DNA from: Alphaproteobacteria bacterium
GTDB taxonomy: Bacteria; Pseudomonadota; Alphaproteobacteria; Micropepsales; Micropepsaceae
Direction: 5' to 3'
Length of the DNA: 5,529 bases
Assembly (NCBI GenBank): GCA_028869725.1
Contig: JAGWRJ010000673.1
Coordinates: 1-5,529, forward strand
How positions within the stretch are numbered: position 1 is the first letter of the stretch; every line of letters begins with the position of its first letter. Positions 1 to 5,529 of the stretch are shown piece after piece. Made by a program: the position numbers and the translations under genes. The notes under the pieces were generated by a model. The model saw nothing but the letters and a program-made list of their open reading frames with translations. It was not told the DNA's origin and ran no database searches.

Positions 1-15
1 GGGAGCAGTATCCAT
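1..15 (-). CDS. nuoN: Putative start of NADH-quinone oxidoreductase subunit N (5' fragment only)
   Basis: Only five codons are visible, reading M-D-T-A-P, before the window ends. The call rests on position: nuoN follows nuoM in almost all nuo operons, and this ATG lies 19 nt beyond the nuoM stop on the same strand. A weak Shine-Dalgarno-like ACGGA sits 3 nt upstream (19-23), which is short spacing. I see no other ATG, GTG or TTG in the same frame between the nuoM stop and this ATG. NuoN would be the third antiporter-like proton pump of the membrane arm. The protein itself cannot be recognised from five residues, and the true start could lie further on, outside the window. Confidence 0.5.
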
Positions 16-34
16 AGATCCGTACCAATCGCGT

Positions 35-1570
35 TCACCGTACTACTCCCTTGGTAACCGGATTTATCGCGGCATAGGCTTCGTGGCGATCATAGGCGAG
101 CGCCATTTTTTGTTCTTGAATAAGGTTGGCCACCGAGACGCTGGTGACGTCGAAGATCGGCTTTGGGTAGATACCGAAAGCGATGATCAAGATCACCAAT
201 GGTGCCAGAATTGCCACTTCGCGCAGAGACAGGTCCTTGATAGTTGCCAGACTTGGCTTCACCAGAGCCCCAAGAACCACCCGACGATAGAGATAGAGCA
301 TGTAGGCTGCGGAGAAGATGATACCAGTGGTGGCAAAAATCGCGATCCAGGTGTTAGTCGCGAATGCCCCCAACATCGTCAGCAGTTCCCCTATGAAACC
401 CGATGTTCCAGGCAGACCGACATTTGCAAGTGTGAAAACCATCATGCATGCCGCATAGATCGGCATGCGCTGCACGAGGCCTCCGTACGCAGAAATTTCT
501 CTCGTGTGCATGCGGTCGTAGATTACCCCTACACACAAGAAGAGAGCGCCAGATACCAGTCCGTGACTAAGCATCTGGAAAATTCCGCCATCTAATCCTT
601 GCTGCGTAAGAGTGAAAATGCCCATGGTAACAAAGCCCATATGGGCAACAGACGAATAGGCAACCAGCTTCTTCATATCGGTTTGCGCCAAGGCAACCAG
701 TGAGGTGTAAATGATAGCGACAACCGAAAGCACAAATATCAGGGGTGCATAGGTAGCGCTGGCGCTCGCAAACATAGGCAAAGAGAATCGTAAAAAGCCG
801 TACCCGCCCATTTTCAGCAAAACCCCGGCCAGGATCACGGATCCCGCCGTTGGTGCTTCGACATGCGCATCGGGTAGCCACGTGTGCACGGGCCACATCG
901 GCATCTTGACCGCGAAACTGGCAAAAAATGCAAACCAAAGCCAAGTCTGCATCGCGGGCGAAAAATGCGTATGCAGGAGAGTGACGATGTCCGTCGTATG
1001 CGCGGTAAAATACATCGTCAAAATGGCTAGCAGCATGAGCACGCTACCAAGTAGCGTGTAGAGAAAAAACTTGAAGCTGGCGTAAACTCGACGTGGTCCG
1101 CCCCACACCCCGATTATAATGAACATCGGGATAAGTCCGCCCTCGAAGAAGACATAAAACAGCACAAGATCGAGCGCACAGAACACGCCGATCATGAGGG
1201 TTTGCAGCAACAGGAATGCAACCATGTATTCGGGAACCCGTCGCTGAACCGACTCCCAACTGGCCAAAATGCAGAACGGCATCAAAAATGCGGTCAGCAC
1301 CACAAACAGGACCGAGATACCATCCACGCCCAGATGATAGGTGATGCCTCCACCGAGCCACTCATGCTGCTCGACAAACTGAAATGCGGCTGTGCGACCG
1401 TTGAAATTAGCCAGGATGACGAATGCGACTATCAGATCCGCGACGGTCGTGATCAGCGCGATCCAGCGTGCATTGCGGGCAGCCGCCTCATCCTTTCCCG
1501 GAAGAACAAGTATTAAAAGTGCCCCCACAAGAGGCAGAAAGGTGACGAGCGACAGAATCGGGAAATTCAT
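35..1570 (-). CDS. nuoM: NADH-quinone oxidoreductase subunit M (proton-pumping antiporter-like subunit)
   Basis: Encodes 511 residues, a normal NuoM/ND4 length, almost entirely hydrophobic as expected for about 14 transmembrane helices in the inner membrane. NuoM is one of three Mrp-antiporter-like subunits that move protons in complex I. Key residues are visible: E143 in FFEGGLIPMF (the helix-5 glutamate), K222 in VKMPMWPVHTWLPDAHVEAP (the broken-helix-7 lysine), K253 in LLKMGGYGFL, H336 in LSHGL and E395 in GFIGE (helix 12, glutamate where NuoL has lysine). The start MNFPILSLVTFLP was chosen because its ATG overlaps the nuoL stop by one base (TGATG) and has AGGGGG 9 nt upstream. An in-frame ATG nine codons earlier (1597) gives a polar extension inside nuoL and is unlikely. 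The tail after about residue 485 is polar and ends in VTKGVVR. MnhD/MrpD is the main alternative, excluded by the neighbours. Confidence 0.97.
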   Translation of the reverse strand: MNFPILSLVTFLPLVGALLILVLPGKDEAAARNARWIALITTVADLIVAFVILANFNGRTAAFQFVEQHEWLGGGITYHLGVDGISVLFVVLTAFLMPFCILASWESVQRRVPEYMVAFLLLQTLMIGVFCALDLVLFYVFFEGGLIPMFIIIGVWGGPRRVYASFKFFLYTLLGSVLMLLAILTMYFTAHTTDIVTLLHTHFSPAMQTWLWFAFFASFAVKMPMWPVHTWLPDAHVEAPTAGSVILAGVLLKMGGYGFLRFSLPMFASASATYAPLIFVLSVVAIIYTSLVALAQTDMKKLVAYSSVAHMGFVTMGIFTLTQQGLDGGIFQMLSHGLVSGALFLCVGVIYDRMHTREISAYGGLVQRMPIYAACMMVFTLANVGLPGTSGFIGELLTMLGAFATNTWIAIFATTGIIFSAAYMLYLYRRVVLGALVKPSLATIKDLSLREVAILAPLVILIIAFGIYPKPIFDVTSVSVANLIQEQKMALAYDRHEAYAAINPVTKGVVR

Positions 1571-3594
1571 CAGTGCACGCCCCCTACCATAAACCACGCG
1601 ACTAACCCGACGACACCGATAAGCATTGCGAAAGCGTAGTGATAAACGTAACCGGACTGGACCTTAACGGCGCCGCGCGTGGCATCCATGACCCGCGCCG
1701 CAACACCGTCCGGCCCCACGCCATCAATTACCTGCCCATCACCAACCTTCCACAGGATCCGGCCCAGCCAGAAGGTCGGACGCACGAAGATAAAGTCGTA
1801 GAGCTCGTCGAAATACCACTTGTTGTATAGAAACAGATAAAGCATGCCCCGCTTGGCTGCCATCTGCGCCGGACGCTCCGGATGCAAGATGTAGTAAAAC
1901 CAAGCAACAGCAAAGCCGAGCACGGTCAAGACAAACGGTGCCGCTTCCTCCCAAGCCGGCATCGTCATTGGTGCACCATGGCCGGTCACAAAGGCAATCG
2001 TCCCTTGCCAGAAGGCGGGCGCACCGTGACCGACAAATGAATAGTCGAAGTACCAGCCTGCAAACGCCGCGCCCACTGCCAGCACGCCCAATGGGATAAG
2101 CATGGTCAATGGCGCTTCGTGAATATCTTCAAGTCTGGGCGCGTGATGACTTTTATGGCCGGCAGCCTGATCCGGAGCATGACTGTCAGCGCCGTGTGCA
2201 TCCCCGTGCGCTGTATGTTCGTGGTCAAGTCCACGATAGCGGCCATGGAATGTCATCAGAAACTGACGCCAGGAATAGAAGCTGGTCAGGCCTGCCGCCA
2301 ACAGCGTCAGCCAAAATGCATAGGACGCCATAGGTGTGGCGGCGGCGAACGTGGCATTAATGATGCCATCTTTGGAGTAGAACCCGGAAGTGCCCAGACC
2401 AAGAAACGGAATCCCAACACCGGTGAGAGCAAGGTTTCCGATCAACATCGTAGCCCAAGTAAACGGGATACGTTTGGCCAGCCCCCCCATCTTCCGCATG
2501 TCCTGCTCATGATGAACAGCGTGAATTACCGACCCTGCTGACAGGAACAGGAGTGCCTTAAAGAAGGCGTGGGTAAAGAGGTGAAAAATCGCATTACCGT
2601 ATGCGGAAACACCTGCAGCAGCAAACATATAGCCCAGCTGCGAGCACGTGGAGTACGCAATGACACGCTTTATATCGTTCTGGAACAGCCCGATCGTCGC
2701 TGCAAAGAACGCGGTAGTAGCACCAATGAAGGTCACCACGGAGAGCGCCATTGGGGCTTGTTCGAACATTGGCGAACAGCGGCATACGAGAAATACTCCC
2801 GCGGTAACCATGGTCGCAGCGTGGATTAGGGCCGAAACAGGTGTGGGACCCTCCATGGCATCAGGCAACCACACATGCAGGAGAAACTGGGCCGACTTCC
2901 CCATAGCTCCAACAAAAAGCAGCAGGCACAGGGTGGTCATGATGTCGACACTCTGGCCGGCGAATATGAAGCTCTTGCCCGCCATGTGAGGTGCCGCCGC
3001 AAATACCGTCGAGAAGTCCAGCGTCCCAAAAACGTACCACACCCCGAAGATACCAAGTGCGAAGCCAAAATCGCCGATACGGTTGACCACAAATGCCTTA
3101 ATGGCTGCCGCACAGGCTTCTGGTTTGGTGTACCAGAACCCGATTAGCAGATATGACGCCAGGCCAACGCCCTCCCACCCGAAAAACATTTGCAGAAAGT
3201 TGTTGCTGGTCACCAGGGCCAGCATCGCAAACGTAAACAACGACAGGTACGAGAAGAACCGCCAACGCGCGGGATCCTCCGCCATGTACCCGAACGAATA
3301 GAGGTGCACCAGACTGGACACAACTGTGACCACGACCAGCATCACGGAGGTCAGCGTGTCGACCCGCAGGGTCCAGTCGACATTGAAACCACCAGAATGA
3401 ATCCAGGTTGCGATGTGAACTATGCCGCCGTGATGCAAAAAGGCCACGTCATAAAATACGTAGCAAGACAGTGCAGCCGCGATAAAAAGCAGCGTCGTGG
3501 TTATCAGCTCCGAGGCGCGATGCCCTATAAGCCATCCTCCAAGACCTGCAATCAGCGCACCGACGGCGGGCAAAAAGACAATCGCTAGGTACAT
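1570..3594 (-). CDS. nuoL: NADH-quinone oxidoreductase subunit L (distal proton-pumping subunit)
   Basis: Encodes 674 residues, in the range for alphaproteobacterial NuoL/ND5, and starts MYLAIVFLPAVGALIAG. NuoL is the distal antiporter-like pump of the membrane arm and carries the long lateral helix along it. Residues expected for proton transfer are present: E141 (GWEGVGLASYLL), K233 (MGKSAQFLLHVWLPDAMEGP), H258 (SALIHAATMVTAG), H338, H342 and K346 (FHLFTHAFFKAL), and K408-D409 (FYSKDG). A polar, histidine-rich stretch occupies roughly residues 457-492, followed by hydrophobic segments near 495-515, 550-570 and a last helix near 652-671. The segment between, with YNKWYFDELYD and VIDGVGPDG, fits the ND5-type C-terminus bearing the lateral helix. 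The ATG lies 3 nt after the nuoK stop, with GAAGGG 7 nt upstream inside the nuoK end. The stop is fused to the nuoM start as TGATG, suggesting coupled translation. Confidence 0.98.
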   Translation of the reverse strand: MYLAIVFLPAVGALIAGLGGWLIGHRASELITTTLLFIAAALSCYVFYDVAFLHHGGIVHIATWIHSGGFNVDWTLRVDTLTSVMLVVVTVVSSLVHLYSFGYMAEDPARWRFFSYLSLFTFAMLALVTSNNFLQMFFGWEGVGLASYLLIGFWYTKPEACAAAIKAFVVNRIGDFGFALGIFGVWYVFGTLDFSTVFAAAPHMAGKSFIFAGQSVDIMTTLCLLLFVGAMGKSAQFLLHVWLPDAMEGPTPVSALIHAATMVTAGVFLVCRCSPMFEQAPMALSVVTFIGATTAFFAATIGLFQNDIKRVIAYSTCSQLGYMFAAAGVSAYGNAIFHLFTHAFFKALLFLSAGSVIHAVHHEQDMRKMGGLAKRIPFTWATMLIGNLALTGVGIPFLGLGTSGFYSKDGIINATFAAATPMASYAFWLTLLAAGLTSFYSWRQFLMTFHGRYRGLDHEHTAHGDAHGADSHAPDQAAGHKSHHAPRLEDIHEAPLTMLIPLGVLAVGAAFAGWYFDYSFVGHGAPAFWQGTIAFVTGHGAPMTMPAWEEAAPFVLTVLGFAVAWFYYILHPERPAQMAAKRGMLYLFLYNKWYFDELYDFIFVRPTFWLGRILWKVGDGQVIDGVGPDGVAARVMDATRGAVKVQSGYVYHYAFAMLIGVVGLVAWFMVGGVH
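1580..1585 (-). promoter_or_regulatory. Ribosome binding site of nuoM
   Basis: Read on the minus strand this is AGGGGG, 9 nt before the ATG at 1570 and inside the last codons of nuoL. It supports the start at MNFPILSL rather than the in-frame ATG at 1597, which lies upstream of this site. Confidence 0.6.
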
Positions 3595-3597
3595 GCT

Positions 3598-3906
3598 TCA
3601 GCCCTTCATCAGATTCACGTCTTCGACCGCAATCGAACCCCGATTGCGGAAGTAGACGACGAGTATGGCAAGTCCAATGGCCGCCTCAGCTGCGGCCACT
3701 GTTAGCACGAACAGGGCAAACACCTGGCCGACCAGATCGCCCAAATAGGCGGAAAAGGCCACGAAATTGATGTTGACCGACAGCAGGATCAGTTCAATGG
3801 ACATCAGGATGACAATGATATTTTTTCGATTGAGGAAAATGCCGAAAACCCCGATCGTGAAGAGAATGGCGGCAACGGCAAGGTAGTTGGACAAACCAAT
3901 CGCCAT
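3598..3906 (-). CDS. nuoK: NADH-quinone oxidoreductase subunit K (ND4L homologue)
   Basis: A 102-residue three-helix membrane protein that, with NuoJ, forms the channel linking the quinone module to the pumps. Counting from the chosen start, the membrane glutamates are E38 (MSIELILLSVNINFVAF) and E74 (TVAAAEAAIGLAILV), matching E36 and E72 of E. coli NuoK. The C-terminus with RNRGSIAVEDVN is typical of Alphaproteobacteria as I recall the family. Two ATGs are possible. The first, at 3912, forms an ATGA overlap with the nuoJ stop but lies only 1 nt after the AGGGGAG Shine-Dalgarno. The second, at 3906, has 7 nt spacing and gives MAIGLSNYL, which lines up with the MxIGLSHYL beginning of rhizobial NuoK. 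I prefer 3906, but 3912 (104 residues) cannot be excluded. The stop is 3 nt before nuoL. Confidence 0.96.
   Translation of the reverse strand: MAIGLSNYLAVAAILFTIGVFGIFLNRKNIIVILMSIELILLSVNINFVAFSAYLGDLVGQVFALFVLTVAAAEAAIGLAILVVYFRNRGSIAVEDVNLMKG
3602..3607 (-). promoter_or_regulatory. Ribosome binding site of nuoL
   Basis: GAAGGG on the minus strand, 7 nt before the nuoL ATG at 3594 and contained in the final codons of nuoK. Ribosomes ending nuoK would cover this site, which fits coupled translation of the two genes. Confidence 0.6.
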
Positions 3907-3908
3907 AT

Positions 3909-4517
3909 TCATGCTCCCCTGCCCGGCTCAATCTCAACAAGCGCTACTGCATCCTTTCGGCTACGTGCATTTTGAACCGGTATGCTTTGCCGCCGGGCGT
4001 CCGGCTTATGGCGTAGGGTGAGAACAATCGCTCCTACCATCGCGACCAGCAGAACCAGCCCTGCAATCTGGAAGTAATACACGTAATCCGTATAGATAAT
4101 CCGTCCCAAAGCCTCGGTGTTGGTCAGACCCGCGGGCGTTGCGTGAGCAAGAGCATGCGATGCCCCTGGCGCGAACGCCCACACGCTTCCAACCAGGATC
4201 AACTCACAAACAAGAACGATCCCGACCAGCGCACCGAATGGAAGGTATTGCAGGACACCGCGCTTCAGCTCTGCAAAATCGACGTCAAGCATCATCACCA
4301 CAAATAGGAATAACACCGCAACGGCGCCGACATAGACAATCACTAGGATCATCGCCAGAAACTCTGCTCCCAGTAGTACAAAGAGCGCGGCGGCGTTAAA
4401 AAAGGTCAGGATCAGGAACAGCACCGAATGCACGGGATTGCGCGCGGCAATCACCATAAGCGCGGAGGCGATCATGACCGCCGAGAACAAATAAAAGGCG
4501 ATCTCCGTTATCAGCAT
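3909..4517 (-). CDS. nuoJ: NADH-quinone oxidoreductase subunit J (ND6 homologue)
   Basis: Encodes 202 residues with about five hydrophobic segments. NuoJ is the ND6-type subunit next to NuoH and NuoK; its third helix carries a pi-bulge that changes shape during turnover. That helix is well preserved: AEFLAMILVIVYVGAVAVLF, with Y62 corresponding to the conserved tyrosine, followed by LFVVMMLDVDFAEL containing the acidic pair D77 and a nearby D79-D80 region at the helix end. Early motifs are RNPVHSVLFLILTFFNAA. A less conserved loop at about 115-140 is followed by the last helix (IAGLVLLVAMVGAIVLTLRH) and a charged, probably cytoplasmic tail of about 33 residues. The start gives MLITEIAFYLF, which aligns with family N-termini. 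It follows nuoI by 33 nt; GAGGGGG 11 nt upstream or GGTGGG 3 nt upstream could bind the ribosome, neither ideally spaced. Its stop lies at the nuoK start. Confidence 0.97.
   Translation of the reverse strand: MLITEIAFYLFSAVMIASALMVIAARNPVHSVLFLILTFFNAAALFVLLGAEFLAMILVIVYVGAVAVLFLFVVMMLDVDFAELKRGVLQYLPFGALVGIVLVCELILVGSVWAFAPGASHALAHATPAGLTNTEALGRIIYTDYVYYFQIAGLVLLVAMVGAIVLTLRHKPDARRQSIPVQNARSRKDAVALVEIEPGRGA
3914..3920 (-). promoter_or_regulatory. Ribosome binding site that decides the nuoK start
   Basis: AGGGGAG on the minus strand, within the last codons of nuoJ. It is 1 nt from the ATG at 3912 but 7 nt from the ATG at 3906. Normal spacing is about 5-10 nt, so the site favours 3906 as the nuoK start. 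Confidence 0.65.
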
Positions 4518-4550
4518 TGACCCACCGGCCCCCTCGTCTCGCCCGTCCGC

Positions 4551-5039
4551 TCAGCGGTATGGCGCGTCCAGTTCCAAATTTTGCGCGATTTCGCGCTCCC
4601 AGCGATCGCCATTAGCGAGCAACCGGTCCTTGTCGTAGAGTAGTTCCTCACGTGTCTCGGTCGCGAACTCAAAATTCGGCCCCTCTACGATCGCATCGAC
4701 AGGACATGCCTCCTGGCACAACCCGCAATAGATACATTTGACCATGTCGATATCATATCGCGTCGTTCTGCGGCTGCCGTCCGCCCTGGGTTCGGCCTCG
4801 ATAGTGATCGCCAACGCCGGACATACCGCCTCGCAGAGCTTGCATGCGATACAGCGCTCCTCTCCATTAGGATAGCGACGCAACGCATGCTCTCCTCTAA
4901 ATCTCGGACTTAGCGGCCCCTTTTCAAATGGATAATTCAGCGTCGCCTTAGGCCTGAAGAAATAGCGCATAGCCAACCATAGGCTCTTTACGAACTCCCA
5001 CAGAAATATTGAGCGTGCACTCCGATCCAAGACCGCCAT
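4551..5039 (-). CDS. nuoI: NADH-quinone oxidoreductase subunit I, 8Fe ferredoxin type (clusters N6a/N6b)
   Basis: Encodes 162 residues, the usual NuoI (TYKY/NDUFS8) length in Alphaproteobacteria. It is the peripheral-arm subunit that sits on the membrane arm and passes electrons through two [4Fe-4S] clusters towards NuoB (N2) and quinone. Both binding motifs are complete: C63, C66, C69, C73 in CIACKLCEAVCP and C102, C105, C108, C112 in CIYCGLCQEACP; each set's last cysteine ligates the other cluster in this ferredoxin fold. The family block SPRFRGEHALRRYPNGEERC precedes the first motif, and the tail EGPNFEFATETREEL and NGDRWEREIA is alphaproteobacterial in style. The N-terminal 30 residues form an amphipathic, membrane-associated helix. 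The start MAVLDRSARS was chosen because its ATG overlaps the nuoH stop (TGATG), GGAG lies 7 nt upstream and the length fits. An earlier in-frame ATG at 5129 runs inside nuoH and is rejected. Confidence 0.97.
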   Translation of the reverse strand: MAVLDRSARSIFLWEFVKSLWLAMRYFFRPKATLNYPFEKGPLSPRFRGEHALRRYPNGEERCIACKLCEAVCPALAITIEAEPRADGSRRTTRYDIDMVKCIYCGLCQEACPVDAIVEGPNFEFATETREELLYDKDRLLANGDRWEREIAQNLELDAPYR

Positions 5040-5529
5040 CAGTACACTCCAATTCCATGCGGGAACATCATGATCCAGCCCGCCGTAATCACCACCCAAA
5101 CAAGGGAGACCGGTAGAAATACTTTCCATCCCAGCCGCATCAACTGGTCGTAACGGTAGCGGGGCACAATGGCCTTCACTAAGGCCATCAGGAAGAACAA
5201 GGCTGCCATTTTAAGAACAAACCAGATAACCCCAGGCACATATGTGAACGGCGCGATGTGCCAGAGCGGCAGCCAGCCGCCCAAAAAGAGTACCGTCATC
5301 AGACCACACAGCATGATGACATTCATGTATTCTCCAAGGAAGAACATCAGAAACGGTGTCGACGAGTACTCGACCGTGAACCCTGCTACCAGTTCCGATT
5401 CTGCCTCAAGCAAATCAAAGGGAGGACGCTGAGTCTCCGCTAGGGAAGAAATGAAGAATATTACGAACATCGGAAACAGCAGCGTAAAGGCGAACCAGCC
5501 GTGGCGCTGCGCTTCGACGATCGCAGATA
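5039..5529 (-). CDS. nuoH: NADH-quinone oxidoreductase subunit H (ND1 homologue), C-terminal part
   Basis: The reading frame is open to the right edge, so the 5' part of the gene is missing; 162 residues plus the stop remain, about half of the usual 320-350. NuoH is the membrane subunit that forms most of the quinone-binding chamber and contacts NuoB, NuoD and NuoI. The fragment begins SAIVEAQRHGWFAF, followed by the hallmark loop AETQRPPFDLLEAESELVAG and VEYSS, whose acidic residues belong to the E-channel region next to the quinone cavity. Then come FFLGEYMNVIM, FLGGWLPL and the ND1 signature RYDQLMRLGWKVFLP before the last helix. One oddity is leucine in DLLEAE, where bacterial NuoH usually has proline (DLPEAE). 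The ATG at 5470 is an internal methionine, not the start. The gene ends GIGVY with a TGA sharing its last base with the nuoI ATG. Confidence 0.96.
   Translation of the reverse strand, partial: SAIVEAQRHGWFAFTLLFPMFVIFFISSLAETQRPPFDLLEAESELVAGFTVEYSSTPFLMFFLGEYMNVIMLCGLMTVLFLGGWLPLWHIAPFTYVPGVIWFVLKMAALFFLMALVKAIVPRYRYDQLMRLGWKVFLPVSLVWVVITAGWIMMFPHGIGVY
5047..5050 (-). promoter_or_regulatory. Ribosome binding site of nuoI
   Basis: GGAG on the minus strand, 7 nt before the ATG at 5039 and inside the end of nuoH. It supports the 162-residue NuoI over a longer form beginning at 5129. Confidence 0.6.

Noticed and set aside
83..595. Plus-strand open frame of 170 codons opposite the end of nuoM
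   Set aside because: It lies wholly antisense to nuoM, whose product is clearly recognisable. Its translation is polar, rich in His, Gln, Cys and Asp without a family motif, as expected from the reverse complement of a membrane-protein gene.
1571..1597. Nine-codon N-terminal extension of NuoM from an upstream ATG
   Set aside because: The extension (MVYGRGRAL) is polar, lies in the nuoL end, and bypasses the ribosome binding site at 1580-1585. Family N-termini begin at the MNFPILSL position.
2119..2541. Plus-strand open frame of 140 codons opposite nuoL
   Set aside because: Antisense to a well conserved part of nuoL, with no recognisable domain and a composition typical of a shadow frame.
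3190..3588. Plus-strand open frame of 132 codons opposite the start of nuoL
   Set aside because: Antisense to nuoL; the product is rich in Gln, Arg and His and resembles nothing I know.
35..3594. Possibility that the two antiporter-like genes belong to an Mrp Na+/H+ antiporter or a membrane-bound hydrogenase rather than complex I
   Set aside because: They are contiguous with nuoH, nuoI, nuoJ and nuoK in canonical complex I order, NuoI has its full-length family signature, and NuoL carries the ND5-type extended C-terminus. No hydrogenase or mrp gene is present.
4518..4550. Possible promoter or small gene in the nuoI-nuoJ gap
   Set aside because: The gap is only 33 nt, GC-rich, without -10/-35-like elements or an open frame; it holds little more than the candidate nuoJ ribosome binding sites.
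5040..5129. Thirty-codon N-terminal extension of NuoI from an upstream ATG
   Set aside because: It is contained within the well conserved nuoH C-terminus in another frame and would make NuoI 192 residues instead of the usual 162 or so; the ATG at 5039 has a good ribosome binding site.

Overview
The window is an uninterrupted internal piece of a nuo operon encoding proton-pumping NADH:quinone oxidoreductase (respiratory complex I). Every gene lies on the minus strand, so transcription runs from high to low coordinates: nuoH (3' part only), nuoI, nuoJ, nuoK, nuoL, nuoM, then what looks like the first few codons of nuoN at the left edge. This is the canonical H-I-J-K-L-M-N order. Both window ends cut through the operon, so neither its promoter nor its terminator is present.

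The protein sequences point to an alphaproteobacterium. The NuoK C-terminus (RNRGSIAVEDVN..MKG), the NuoI tail (EGPNFEFATETREELLYDK, NGDRWEREIA), the NuoJ tail beginning TLRHK and the NuoL C-terminal segment (VIDGVGPDG) are all forms I recall from alphaproteobacterial complex I, the branch closest to mitochondrial ND subunits. A finer placement is not secure; a rhodospirillalean or acetobacteralean source would be compatible. GC content looks to be in the mid-50s percent from sampled stretches.

Layout by minus-strand order: nuoH end (5529-5039) overlaps nuoI by one base (TGATG); nuoI (5039-4551); 33 nt gap; nuoJ (4517-3909); nuoK (3906-3598, or 3912 with a 4 nt overlap); 3 nt gap; nuoL (3594-1570) overlaps nuoM by one base (TGATG); nuoM (1570-35); 19 nt gap; putative nuoN start (15-1). 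No non-coding stretch exceeds about 33 nt, and I see no RNA gene, repeat array, mobile element or CRISPR.

Function as a unit: NuoI carries clusters N6a and N6b, which pass electrons towards the quinone site; NuoH forms the quinone-site membrane module; NuoJ and NuoK link it to the antiporter-like pumps NuoL and NuoM (and NuoN). All charged residues I looked for as key to proton translocation are present in NuoK, NuoL and NuoM, so the complex appears functional. I did not find a new biological system here; the remaining observations are modest and concern start choice, translational coupling, a histidine-rich NuoL loop and one unusual NuoH residue.
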